Assembly: GCA_033980235.1 (NCBI GenBank)
Contig: CM067059.1
Location: 10,798,309-10,862,308, forward strand
Direction: 5' to 3'
Source: Diadema setosum
Lineage: Eukaryota > Echinodermata > Echinoidea > Diadematoida > Diadematidae
Length of the DNA: 64,000 bases
The notes beneath the pieces were generated by a model. The model was not told the DNA's origin, ran no database searches, and saw nothing but the letters and a program-made list of their open reading frames with translations. Positions within the stretch are counted from its first letter, which is position 1; each line of letters opens with the position of its first letter. This document shows, piece by piece, positions 1 to 22,200 of the stretch. Made by a program: the position numbers and the translations under genes.

Positions 1-9306
<9,306 letters not shown>

Positions 9307-9540
9307 CTTTCTAGCTAATCACCGAGGTTTGGGGAGTTACTGCGAGAGGCCGGAGGCGATATCCTTCACTTTCGTGCTAGGTTATACCGCGCTCAGTGCA
9401 TTCTTTGCTCTGTTGTCAAAATGGACCTTTAAAAACTTCCCGGGAAATGTACCACGTGTATCGAACTTGGCGCGAACAAGCAACTGTGCATGAAATCCAG
9501 TTTTGCTGATATGTTCATAGCTCTTACGTTGGTGTAAGTA
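9307..9540 (-). promoter_or_regulatory. Probable MCM5 promoter with E2F-type site and E-box
   Basis: Seen directly upstream of the MCM5 start: TTGGCGCGAA at 9467-9476, which fits the E2F consensus; a palindromic CACGTG E-box at 9453-9458; and a palindrome TTCCCGGGAA at 9437-9446 that resembles an E2F half-site pair. MCM genes are well-known E2F targets at the G1/S transition, so the location makes sense. No transcription start can be read from sequence alone. Confidence 0.6.
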
Positions 9541-10436
9541 CAAGATATGAGCACCACTCAGTATGGTCTGCTTAGACTACTACATATCAACGAAGGATTT
9601 TGAATATATGTTTTATCGCATCGCATATTTTTCCATAAACCTTGATGCAACAATTTTGAAATTTCTATCCCAAAAGATGATCAACTATTGAATTATTTGT
9701 GCTTTCGTGCAAATAAAGATGCTTAGTATTGAAGAACAAAGCAATTATTCAAGATGTTTCTCCTTGCATATTTTTCCATTACCCTATGTAAAAATAGAAG
9801 ATTCCAAAACTCACAACATGGGAATTTCGGTCAGCGTTACGCAAGCTTTGTTGACCTACCCATAGCGAGCGCAGTGTACCCATGGTAGACCCCGGTCGTA
9901 CAGCTACATGCTGCGGAGTTTTTCACGTTACATCACCTCGCGAGACTAGCTCATAGATATCTCACGTTGCCCTGTGTGTGACCAAGGACGTACTAGACTC
10001 GACTGTCAATGTTGCAGTAGTGTGTGTTGAATAGCGAAACCGAACATCGTGAGAGCTTGTGTGCACACTGTGTTATGATTTATTTCTTGTTAGGATGAAC
10101 ACTTTTCGTTTGACTTTAAACAAATTGTACGGGGCCGAAGTTATTATAAATTAGATTCACCATTGTTCACGGATCAACGTTACGACAGCCAGCGATAGCG
10201 TGAGGTTCAGAAGAGGCGCAGCTAAACTACGAGCCAACAACAGAGAAGAGGCCTTCCTTTTTGGAGAACTGTTCAGCTGCTGAAGAACTCGACATTGCAT
10301 AATCTGCCCCCATCTGCATCCATGTCATTTCTGCTGTAATCAGTCCATCCTGAAGCAGTGAAAAGGGGTATAAATTACCTTTTACAGCTGCTGTGGTGGT
10401 CATTATACTCTCGATCTGGACGGCCTAACGGATTAG
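9541..10436 (+). promoter_or_regulatory. MCM5/COQ8A divergent intergenic region with possible COQ8A promoter and 5' untranslated exon
   Basis: No protein-coding exon is visible. A CTCGCGAGA palindrome at 9937-9945 matches the core of the TCTCGCGAGA promoter motif. CpG dinucleotides are more common from about 9830 to 10270 than in the flanks. A good donor (TTAG|GTGAGC, GT at 10437) could end a non-coding first exon of COQ8A, because the first coding exon (15024) begins with an acceptor and must be joined to something upstream. The assignment is inferred; the exon start is unknown. Confidence 0.35.
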
Positions 10437-10745
10437 GTGAGCTGTAACAAGCTAACAAGTTAGAAACTGTATGGAAATAAATTTAGACCACTTTTCTAAC
10501 CTTATTTTATTTTTATTTTCAGGTGCACCTCAACTCAGTGCTCAGAGGTCCCCGTGTTTTCAATTCAAATTGCCAATAAAATTGGAAGTAAATATAAAAG
10601 TTAGATATTGAGATATCTGACTAAGTTAGGATCCTAATGTTAATTTGAAAACTTGAAAATATCAGGTTCACTTTTAAGGAAGAGCAAGATTCAGAATTCA
10701 CCCGAGTTTTACCTCATGCAGTAGTTTTGGGCTATCCTCCTGGTT

Positions 10746-11008
10746 TGTTATTCCAAAGGTTAGTTAATCCGAAAATGAAATAGGGTTCGTTATTCCGAAG
10801 GTTCGTTGATCCGAAAATGAAATATTGTCCGTAACGAACCTTTGGAATATCGAGCTTTGTTTCATTTTTGGATTAATGAACCTTCGGAATAACGAACCTT
10901 ATTTCATTTTCGGATTAATGAACCTTCAGAATAACCAACCTTATCACTTTTTTGGATTAACAAACCTTTGGAATAACGAATCTTTGGAATAATGAACCTT
11001 GGGAATAA
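10746..11008. repeat. Inverted array of TTCGTTATTCCGAAGG units
   Basis: Units of about 40 bp (GGTTCGTTATTCCGAAGGTT, then TTGATCCGAAAATGAAATA) run in one orientation up to about 10830. The complementary units (AACCTTCGGAATAACGAAC, TTTCATTTTCGGATTAATG) run in the other orientation up to about 11008. A hairpin-forming minisatellite between MCM5 and COQ8A. Confidence 0.75.
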
Positions 11009-11149
11009 TGAACTGTAACCATTTATTTTAGTTTTTGTTAGTTTGTTTATGAGTTTGATTTTCGTCTCGTTTTTATTATTTTCATGGATAGCATACAGTA
11101 TATATGGATAGCGTATGGCGCTTAGTCCCTCGCGTAACTTTTTATTCTA

Positions 11150-13012
11150 TATATGGGCAATTCCGCAGTTTACAATAGGTGGACATGACATGGATAAAAG
11201 AAATGTGCCTCTTTATCTTACCCTTTAATCTAGGTATCAACTAATGCCATGGATGTTCACCAATCATTAGGGTCTTTCAAATTCAGTAGATTTTATTTTT
11301 CGTATTCATTGATTTTGTGAGATCTAAAACCATCATTTAAAATGTACATGTGGGACTGGGGATGCTGAAATTCACTTAAATGCAAATTACAGTGGGTTCC
11401 TTTGAAATTTTTTCCTCAAAGTTTTGCTAAAGGGTAAAAGATGAATACATCTAAATACTCCAGAAGACATGTGACATTTTGTCAATTACAAAAGGGTGAA
11501 ATGACCTGCGGAATTACTCCGGACAAATGTAACGTTACTAACCGTAACGTTACTAACCATGCTTTTGGGGGTCTAGCTAAAAAATTATTGATCGAACTGC
11601 TAAAAAAATTTGCATGAACATTTGTCATGATGCAATAATTGAAATTAATGCAACACTTTGAAGTAACTTGAATTTTTGCACACTTTTTGTTACAAGATAT
11701 TGATTTTTATGCCTCCGCAACGAAGTGGCCGAAGGCATTATGTTTTCGGGTCGTCCGTCCGTCCGTCCGTCCGTCCGTCCGTCCGTCCGTCCGTACGTCC
11801 GTCCGTCCGTACGTCCGTACGTACGTCCGTCCGTACGTCCGTACGTCCGTCCGTCCCGTTTTGTTTTTGTCGATATCTCAAGAACCGTGTGGTGGTTTTA
11901 CATCAAACTTGGTATGAGGGTATATCCTTGGGGGATAATACTTTGTGTGAATTTTAGGGTCACAGGGTCAAAGGTCAAAGGTCACAGGTTATTTTGTGGA
12001 AAAAAAATTGAAATTTCATGTTTTTCTCCATATCTCGCAAATGGTTCAAGGTATCTTCATGGAACTTAGTATATATGCTTGTACCGACGGGCAGTGATTA
12101 TCTAGGGAAGTTGGGGGTCATGGGTCAAAGGTCAAGGGGGTCAAAGGTCAAGGTCAACTCCTCAAAATAGCACTACTTTCTTTAAAATGCAATATGCCTG
12201 AAGGGTTGTTTTTTTTAAACTTGATGTATGGCATGTATTACCCAATATATATTTTTGGGGAATTGCCAAAAGGTCAAAGGTCAAAAGGTAAAAGGTCAAG
12301 TGAAAGTGCTAAATTGCACTTTTTCCTCCATATCTCGAAAGTAACTCAAGGTATCATCATGAAACTTACATATTTATGCATGTTCTACCTTACAGTGATT
12401 CTCTATGGAACTGTGAGGTCAAAGGTCAAATGAAAGGTTTAGATAATGCTATTTTCCCATTTGATACTGAAATTATACTTTTTCTCAATACCTTGAAAAT
12501 TACTCAATGCATAAACTTATAAAAGGGTCAAAAATCAAGTAAAAATCATCAGTTCCCCAAATACCTGCTCTCTGACATTTTAATCATTCATCCAATTGAA
12601 CCTAGTTCTAGGAAAGTGAACATTCAGCACATTTGTGTCAAACCTGTCATTTCAATATTTTGCCAATTGTGTGAAACTGTCATCACACATTGTCAAGACA
12701 TTGTCAAGACATTGTACTATACTATATTAGGAGAACCATGCATTATGGCGGAGGCATATCAGTCGCCGTAGCGATATATCTAGTTTTGTCATGTCCTTTT
12801 TTCGTAACGTTACTAACCAGCCCTTTAAGTTGCTATAGCAATTCTAATATTTCTTGGATTGCTTTATCCTTTTCTGTATCATAAACCTGGGAAGGATGAA
12901 CATGTTTTTGACATAATTTTGACTTGAAGTGAATAAATGGTAATTTAGTGGTAAAAACAAATATCTAAATTTGTTCAAATGTAACGTTACTAACTGCGGA
13001 ATTGCCCATATG
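11150..13012. mobile_element. Composite element with ATATGGGCAATTCCGCAGTT ends
   Basis: Left end ATGGGCAATTCCGCAGTTTA (about 11150), right end AACTGCGGAATTGCCCATAT (about 12993-13012). GTAACGTTACTAAC motifs occur at 11529-11558 (twice), about 12804 and about 12980. A second repeat (11706-12756) is nested inside. About 1.86 kb, upstream of the COQ8A coding region. Confidence 0.7.
11706..12756 (+). repeat. Nested repeat with ATGCCTCCGC end, (TCCG)n tract and GGTCAAAGGTCA motifs
   Basis: Starts TTATGCCTCCGCAACGAAG and ends TTATGGCGGAGGCAT in inverted orientation. A GTCC/GTAC tetranucleotide tract spans 11754-11855. Four blocks follow, each with CATATCTCG-type and GGTCAAAGGTCA motifs at intervals of about 150 bp (11965, 12122, 12271, 12416). 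Frames through the tract give low-complexity VRPSVRPS peptides and are not genes. Confidence 0.7.
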
Positions 13013-15023
13013 GTAATACGCTAACACTCACAGCCGTGATACACAGGGTACCGGTACAGATGTTAAGGTACCCTGCTGATACGTGGTATGGTAGGTACTG
13101 TCCAACACATTGACACTGTACATCATGACATTGAAACCGACACCCCTCTATTTAATATATGTGCGTAAAGAATGAACAAACACACATGAGGCTACACGCA
13201 GTTGTTTTCTATTCTTCACTTGGGATGTGAAAATGTCCAAATATTACTGATAAACCCGATAATAAACAAGATCAACAGCAAAACAATGATACCATAGATA
13301 ATGAATACACGCTGGAAAAGCATTAAATGCACTTCACACATATTGGCAAAAGAGGGTAGGGGTGTCGGTTTGAAAGTACAGCGCAACCGAGTGCGTCAAA
13401 ATAACACCCCACATGTTCAACGCAGTTATCTTGGAGCGTGTACCACAAATCACATTTTTAATGCGCTTGTGATTTCAGAGTATTTTCTTTACATATGAGT
13501 AAAATTTCAGGCAAATTGTGAGATATTTAAAAGTTCCTATTGGTAGAAAAACATTAGGGTGTCGATGTATTAGACACTCGACCATACCCCTCTGCATCCA
13601 CTCCACGACTGGCGAGACTGGAGTCGCCACCAGGTCGCCACCTAGTCTCCAAGACAAATGAGATACTGTACCCACGTCTTTAAACATGGCTTGCAACATA
13701 TCGTATTTGTACATGTTGTATAGTTACAGTCCAATACTCCAATATGAGATGTGAGATGAGACGTAAATCAGTTAAGAAAATTATAGGGAAAGTAGTCTAA
13801 AAAGTCAGAAAGTTGGGTTATTTTGTTGGTGCTGTGTGATGTACGTTGCTTGTTGATGTGGCTATTTTCCAATTACAATACCAGGTACTCGGGTCATGGC
13901 TACGACTATGCACATGTACACTGTATGTTGTTAGATGGAAAAGACACATATGTGTGGCTGTATACACTACTTTTTCTCTGTTTAGTATTTACCTTTGAAA
14001 TATCAATGATTGTCAGTTCATGGTAATAACCGTGTGTGGCCCCGATACCACAGGATTGCCAAAGGCTGAGGGTGACTGCATGAAAATTTTAGCCAGTAAA
14101 AACACATCACTTGGTTTATGATTGTGTGAGGCAGTTAAATCCAAACTTAATTGTTCTGTACATTGTGATGGTACACCCTTTGTACATGTACCACAACCCA
14201 ATCCCACTATTGTGAGATTGCAACAATATCCTTTTGTAAGTCTCAGCTGTACCTCACAGCCCTTTGAAAACAAGTGCATCCTGTCTATATGGTGCATTTC
14301 AATGCCACAAACAACTTGCTGGCAGAGCTTACAGTTTCTACCTTGGGATGAGTTGTACAAGTTTTGCGTTCATGTACCGGTAAATGGTTCTTTTAATGAT
14401 AACCCTACACCTGACCCTTCCCCCTCTTGTAAAGTGATATCCTCAGAGCTATCATCGCTGTAAATACCATCATAGTACATAGTACAGTGTAGGTCACAAC
14501 TGTCTGCATACTGTATTACATAGACAGTCTTCTACATTTGTATTTTGACGGGGAAAACACAAAATCAGTGTGTTTCATTGCTTGGTTGAGAAGACGAACT
14601 CATAGGCCGAAAGAGTGCATTTTTCTATGACTGAGGTGTCATCTCGGATGTTCTGTCATATACCCACCATGTCTCTGATTTGTGAGTGTTTCATTCAAAA
14701 GAGGTTTGCTATGCATTTGAAGCAAGGACATCTAAAATGTGCAGTGTGACTCAGCTGACTGTAATAATTTGTGTCCATAAGAGAGTTTGCTCTGCTACTA
14801 CATGTATTTCTAAACGGTGTGAGTAGACATATGGAATCATACCAGATAACTGTATCTCGTAGTAAAAGAAATATGTGGTAAAAGAGGAAGTACTGGTTTG
14901 TACTGTTGGGATGATTTAAAAGTGTACAGGGTACGTCACATGTGCATTTGATCCAACTTGTTATTCATAACATTTTAATAGATTTGAACTCAAGACATGT
15001 TCTTCCTCCATTCTATCTTATAG
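13013..15023. other. Non-coding stretch upstream of COQ8A first coding exon
   Basis: No recognisable gene, RNA or element. A 115-codon minus-strand open frame (14013-14360) with several cysteines, and a 113-codon overlapping plus frame, are unassigned; neither matches a family I know. Probably COQ8A intron or intergenic sequence. Confidence 0.5.
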
Positions 15024-16191
15024 GAATCAAATCACCAGTAGCACACAGCTATCATGTCGGGATCAAGGCTTGGCGATGCCACTAAAGCCATGAATGGTTT
15101 TGGCCTCCTGGTCAAGACCTTTGTGGACACCCAGTGCAAGGAGGCCCAACAGATTGCTGCCAACTCCAGCCTGCGCGCCGCCGTCCAGGGGCTGCAGACG
15201 AAGGTGGAAGAAAGAGTTGGCGATGCTATGGTTTCGTTCTCAAACAAGGTGGGTATTTCCCCTTCATCAGAATCGGTCAGTGGGTGCCAGTTAATGTTCT
15301 CATCCAGTATTTTAGAAATCTGGTTTTGGAGGTGTCTAACATTGTCAACCTCTGTGAAGAAAACAGTACTATACATTTCATCCTTCTGTTGGAGATTGAA
15401 TTTCAAAGCAGGGCGCGAAATTAGCAGTGGCCTAGTCGCCCAGGGCCGCTGCAACTAAAAATTGATGTCGGGCCACCAAATTTCCAAAAGGCTATCTTTT
15501 GGCGGCCCTATTTAGCACTTCGAATTCAAAATGGACTGTTATGTGTCCTTTTTACTTTGGGACACTACATTTCTTTTTTGGCCTCCAAAATGTCAGATAT
15601 CAAGATTTTTGTGGAACCAAAAGGCCAACAGAGATACATTGTACAGGGTAATGTCAAGCCTTGCAAAGTTAAAGGTGATGTGAGGCATTACCTTGTTGTT
15701 GTTGTTTTTTGTGCAGAGGTTGACTGGGCTTCATAAATCAGACCTTTTACTAGATGTCTGAATGAATGAAGGTTGAAAAAAAAAATTGAATAGTGCAGGC
15801 AAATTTAATGATATCCTCTTTTCTGAGGATACCCCTTGACCAATGAGGAAATAGTGCAGAGTATGCTGTTCCTGAACTAGTCTGCTTAATTGCTTTTTCA
15901 TTTTTATGACCTTGTGCTAGCATTTGTGTGTGTTTTTATTCAACCCTTTGTCACATCAATTTCATTCAGTCAGTAGTATAGAGTATAATTACATATGTAT
16001 TTTCCATTTCTTGGTGCAAAAGTTGTATATTATTTGTCATAAACTATACGAGTGAACAGATTGTGCAAAAAAAACAACAACAACAACACATAAATTCATT
16101 GTCCCCTGTACTACAGAGGTTGTGTAAATGGCATCCAAATTAGGAAATTGCTGACATTACTTCCTACTTATAAATTCTTTAAAAAAAAAAA

Positions 16192-16225
<34 letters not shown>

Positions 16226-19200
16226 GTATGTATAATGTTCTGTTGCTGGTATTCTCAATTACATATTCAGCCACATACAAAATCATGATCGTGAAATTTT
16301 ATGCCAACAAAATACATGTACAGTGTATATTAGTAGGTCTTAAACAATCTACATCATACATATTGTAGTTTATAGCCTCGGTGGAGCCAGTTTGTGTTTG
16401 AGACCATTACTGATTTTGTATGGTTAAGGGTATTATGATTCCTAACAGTCATTCTGTTGTCCTGTAACAATATGAATTTAACTACTGGTAATGTAATTAC
16501 ATGGGAAGTAAACTGCAGCCTACTGTAAAGTGAAACAATGAGTTCCTGTTTTTTTCTACCATTATGTGAATATAATAGTGCATTGTAGTTTCAGTTTCAG
16601 TGCACATTTTTGTGGCCGGATGTTTGAAAAGCGAGATGGTTGTTTGCATAATCATAATTGATTGGTCATTGTCATATCTTAAAGGTATGTTGTATGGGTT
16701 CAGGCTGGATATTGGTATATGAAGCATGACGAAAGGATGACTTTCGTATATTTTACAATACATTATATGCTTACCTTGACCCTCACAATCAAATGTTTGT
16801 TTGTTTGTTTTTGTCTGTCTTTCCTTTGATGCTTCAGTGTTCCTGGTACTCATCACTGAAAAGAAAAATCAATATTGTTGCTGGTTCCTTCAAATAAAAT
16901 GTATGGGGATTTTTTTTTTTTCATGCTCAACCATTCACAGCATACCAAGAAACAGCTGTGAAGTTTTCTTAAATCAAGTTTAGGTAATTTCTGGTCCACT
17001 ATCACTAGGGAAACCTTCCATGAATAAATTTGGTGTTTTGACTTGAAGCTTTCATGGCCTTTATATTTTAGCAGGAATTCTCAGGCCTGAATTTACAAAG
17101 GTGGTACAATTGAAACCATGGTTTAAACCATGGACAATTTGTATGGAGGGCCAAGTGTCGCGTGGCCTATTTCGTTACGAAATCAGTCATTTTGTCGAAT
17201 GAAATGACCATTGCGTTGATGAAATGTTCATTTCGTTAATGAAGTGATCATTTTGCCATACAACATTTCATTGGCGAAATGACTGATTTCGTAACAGAAT
17301 AGGCCATGCGACACTTGGCCCTCCATACAAATTGTCCATACAGCTGTAGTTTAAACCATGGTTTCAATTGTACCATCTTCGTGAATTCAGGCCTCAGAGT
17401 TTCAATTTGTTATGGCCCGTATGTGTCTTAGACTGAGACAATTATATCACTCTCATCTGCATCTATCGTATGCTGGTGTATATCTTGGTACTTGCTGAGA
17501 GTTGGACAATTCATTGCTTCGATTTTATATTTGCAAACCAAAAGGTAGTACTCTGGGCAGAATATGCCCTCAAGAGAATGGGGTTAACTGAGCATGGGTT
17601 TCGGCTTTTTTCCAGTGACTTGGATTGTATTAAATCTGAGAATTTTTAGCCAAGATTTCAGAATGAAGTGACCACAACAACTAGAGTTATCATTATCATA
17701 ATCCTCTTTACCCAAGCTCATGTTCTACCACCTGCTTCTTTTCTGTTCCACCAGGAGAAGAAAGATGATGATGGGTGGGATTATGTAATGACCAGCGACC
17801 CAGAGGAGTGGGGGGACACCTTCGCCGAATCTGCTTCCAAGTTTGCCGTGGAAGACATGCCGGAAGTTGAGCCTTCGCAGAGCGATGCTTTCCAAAAGCC
17901 TCCCCCGACGCCGCAGAAACCTGCTGGCAGTGCTCCCTCTAGGGGCTACCATTCCTTCGCGAGGTCTGCCATGGCCAGGTATCCATACAGGGTGTCCAGC
18001 GACAGTCTCACTGTGCTGAGGCGTCAGCTGACGACGGGGACTGTCTCAGCGGATGACCTGCGAAAGACAGCAAGCCCCGGGCCAAAAGCACCGCCTCGCA
18101 AGCCAGCTGCTAGGCCAAGAGTTAAACCAACGGTGAGATTTTTTAGAAACATCCTCAAAGACAAAGATGGCTGATAGCTTGCATGTCCAGTGCAGTATTT
18201 CAGGTATCTTGTATTCAAAGCAAAGGAGTGTCAGCAGAGAAACATTGTCATTGTGTGACAAAGACAGGTACTTTAATAGCCTGTGTGATGCCAAACCAAT
18301 GAAAAACAATGGATATTACCATTCAAAAGTCATTAAATACTTTTCTATGTGAACGTGCTTACCATGATCTTTGCCAAATATCTTGCTGACATGTCATTGC
18401 TTAGTTGTCAGTAAAATGAAGCAAGAATGCCTCCAGTGGGTGGTTGTACACCCTGTACGTGTAATAGTTATTAAGTCTTCTGTGTCTATGTTCATGTGCG
18501 TCTGCTGTCTACTATCCATCAATTGAATTGTTCATCATAATCTGTACAATGAATATGTAATTGCTACTTTGTATTGAAAAGGTATACTCTACTTGACAAG
18601 GATGCTGCTATATATGGATGTTATCTGAAATGTCTTTTTCTTTGTTCATGTCCTGGTTTTGTTCAATAAGATTTGCATTTAATTCAGTTAAGTTGCAATG
18701 GGTAATTTCTATGTTAATCTACCTTTATTTAACAAGGCCATAATATAGTCATAAAATATCATTCATCTGTTTTAAGTTGTACTTGTATGATGAGAATTGA
18801 CCTGCAGAATCCATGGGTGTATCAAGTGACCTAATGAAAGAAAAAAGAAGAAGCATGAGAGATTGTGGCATTACGCTCATTTATTTTTTCTTTCAACCAA
18901 TTTTTATTGCAGCTGAGTGCCAAGGCCAAGGAGCGCACAGTACCAGCCTCCAGAATGAGCAGAGTTCTGAATTTTGGAGGTATGTTCACCCCTCAAGTTT
19001 GTATAAACACAACTTTGTGAATTATGATTTTTGATGCACTGATGTATACGATGTATACCTGCAACTTCTTCGTGTCTGACAGGAAGTCTGTACAATCATA
19101 TTTTTATAGGTGAGAGCGTTTTGCATTTCTTTCCCTCGTGATATGCAGTGCAGATATGCCTGTACTCCCTTATCAAGTGCAGATTCTTCACATTTTTGTT

Positions 19201-22200
19201 GATCTTCCGCTAATACCGTGCCCTCTTGACAACTTAATGGTACCGTCATTCGATTTCTAATCTGCATATTGTTGGCAGGTTTGATAGTACTACTCTCCAT
19301 AGTAGCCCCTCCGTGTTACACACTTTGTGATCAGCACTCATTGTGTGTAGCATAATGAATCAATCTACAGTTACAAGGTTAATTCTTTATTCGTGATATT
19401 ATGATGTACGTGCAAAAGTAGAGATTCACCACTTGTCAACCTTTATTACGCTGCTAGATAACGTATATTTCCAGATGTAATGTAGAAATAGTAGTAGTTG
19501 TACAGCTTCTCAATTGCTATTCACTTTGGATATTACATGGACAGATTCCTCCGCAGAATTAGTTTTAGATAGCTATGACATTCCAGAACAGTGGAATATT
19601 CACTAATGTCAAACTATTATTGGGTTGCATTTCTCCAAAGGGCTAGCAGCTGGTCTTGGTGTCAGTGTCCTGGCTGACAAGGTCAAGCGAGGACTTGGTC
19701 TCGAAGATGGTAAGTCAGAAACCGTTTTGTGTCAGGGGTTATCCCAGCTCTGTTTATGTCCTGCTGTGGTGTTTCAAATTTGTCATCATCCTTGCAGTAC
19801 TGCTTTCTCATTTCAATAAAGCATTTATGCACAGACGTATACCTGCACCTTCCATTTTCTGTCAAAGAGTCTGTAGAAGTCTTGTAAGTAAGATCGCAGC
19901 TGTGTTCTTGGTAGATCTCCTGAAAGTTTATATCACATATTTCAAATTTTCAGTCTTCATGATGCATGTTCACTTCATGCACACAAAAGAAGTAATAAAC
20001 AGTGAATCACATTAGCCTCTAGACAAACATACTATTGAAAACTTTAGCTTAAGATTTCATATAAATTAGATGCTCAATCACAGAGATGGAGGGGGTGGAG
20101 GAGGGGGTCAAGTTGACACCCCTACAGAGATGCCAAATGTTCCTTTTTTGCAGTAGGTTGTACCTTTTTTTTTTCTCTCTCTCTCTCTCTTTGTGTGTGT
20201 TTTGCCAAAAAAAAATATTGCAGGTTTCACTGAGAATGTTGTTCCAAAATTGTATTACTGCACATATCTATTGCAAGAAAGGTAAAAATAATGTTTTTCT
20301 GCCAAATGTACACCTTTCCAGCCCTTGGAATACTTCATTGCTATTTACAAAGTTGGCATCCCTGTCCCTTTACAAAATCTTTTCTGCAAACACCTATTCT
20401 AATTTTGGAAGAGCCCCTGTAAACAAAGTCTCATTTCAACTCTCTGTTGCTTTGCAAATGAAGACCTATCAAAACAATCAGGTGCACACCAGAAACAGCT
20501 AAGGTACTTTGGCTTGTAGCTCTGATTATCAAAGTCTAGTTCTTTGCATCGTTTTATGGATGAAAGCCATTTGTCTGTTTGCACCATTTCATCGGGGCAG
20601 GAGAGAAAGTCGGGTCCAACCTGCTCCTAACGGAGGCCAATGCAGAGAAGATTGTGGACACGCTGTGCAGGGTGAGAGGAGCGGCCCTGAAACTCGGACA
20701 GATGCTCAGTATTCAAGGTGAGGATGGGGAAGAAGAAATGGGCGGACTGTGTAGACGTTGTCTCTCAGTCGTGCCATTGTATTCCTGTGCAAACAATGGC
20801 AAGATGCAAGACCTTTTTTCTTCCTCCCGGCCTTTCAACTTGCTTTGTGCAAGGCGACACAAAAAGAATGATCAAAGTACTTTGTAATGCTCAGTTGGGG
20901 TGGGGGTGCTAAGCAGTAAGCATGTGTGGCATTCTACATATATTCTATGTATCTTGTGTTTGCCATCATTTAAAAACCTTGAGTGAATTTACTCACTGTA
21001 CACCTGAATTTCACTGCATCTTTTATAGTGGAAAAAGTGGTAATATAATGCCCTATGATATCAATATGACATGATATCAAGGTCTTTGTATTAGCTATGT
21101 TACGCGTATTCTGTATTCATTATCTATTTACGCATGGCAATAGTAATTTGCAGACTTAATTAATGCTGTGTTCTTTGTTAACTTTGTGCAATTAAATCGA
21201 AAGTGAATTTATGGATTCGGCTTTAACCATATGTTTTTGTCCGTTTTTGATCTTGTCAGATAATGCCTTGATCAGCCCCGAACTACAGAGGGTGTTTGAA
21301 CGAGTGCGTCAAAGTGCAGACTTCATGCCAGTCTGGCAAATGGAGGTCAGAACGCAACTTTAACGTTTTGTATGAGCCCGGAAATGTGAGGAAAATGGAG
21401 TGGGAAGGCTGGTGTTGCTGGGATATATTCGAGAATCCCTGTAACAAATTGTGTATAGCTTTATTACTCTTCTCTATTTAAAGTACTCACACAGCTAAGG
21501 AATCTTGACTGGAGTCAACCATAATTGATGATGAACGTACGCTTTGATGTTCATATTTGCTGATGGGTGCTTTTTGTGATTTTCGAATGTACCCCAGTGG
21601 GCAGCGAATGAAGGTCGATTTAATCAGACCATCCATATTTTCCCATGCTAGGAGGTCTTTAAACCAGTAGAATGATTACAAGCAAGAATTGTAATGATGT
21701 GTGTGTGTGTGTGTGTGTGTGTGTTCAGATTCAATGTCCTTTGTTTTCAGATTAAATGACGTGAGTGATTACAGGCAATAAATTTTTGATCTGATTCTGC
21801 ATGTTTGTGTCAGTGTTGAATGTAAACAACATAAAAGATTATTGGTCATAAATGGCAGTTTGATTCTATGTGTTTATGTGTGTGTGTTTGTGTGTGTGTG
21901 TGTGTACACGCGCGTGTGCATGTGCATGTGCATGTGCATATGCATATGCAATTTAAACCATGTGAATGAGTAATTCATTCATGAGGATCTTCTGATCATG
22001 TCTATCACACAGAGAGTGTTGAAGCAGGAACTTGGTGAGGATTGGAGGAGTAAGGTGATGTCCTTTGAGGACAAACCCTTTGCTGCTGCCTCCATCGGCC
22101 AGGTCCACTTAGCGACGCTGCAAGATGGAAGAGAGGTGGCCATGAAGATTCAGGTATGACAGGACAAAATCACTGTAGCACTAAGTAGATGCTGAATAGA

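Noticed and set aside
11676..12069. Overlapping open frames encoding VRPSVRPS-type repeats
   Set aside because: They are translations of the GTCC/GTAC tetranucleotide tract in several frames, inside an interspersed repeat; not genes.
15032..15454. Minus-strand 140-codon frame over COQ8A exon 1
   Set aside because: Antisense shadow of the real coding exon plus intron; no family resemblance.
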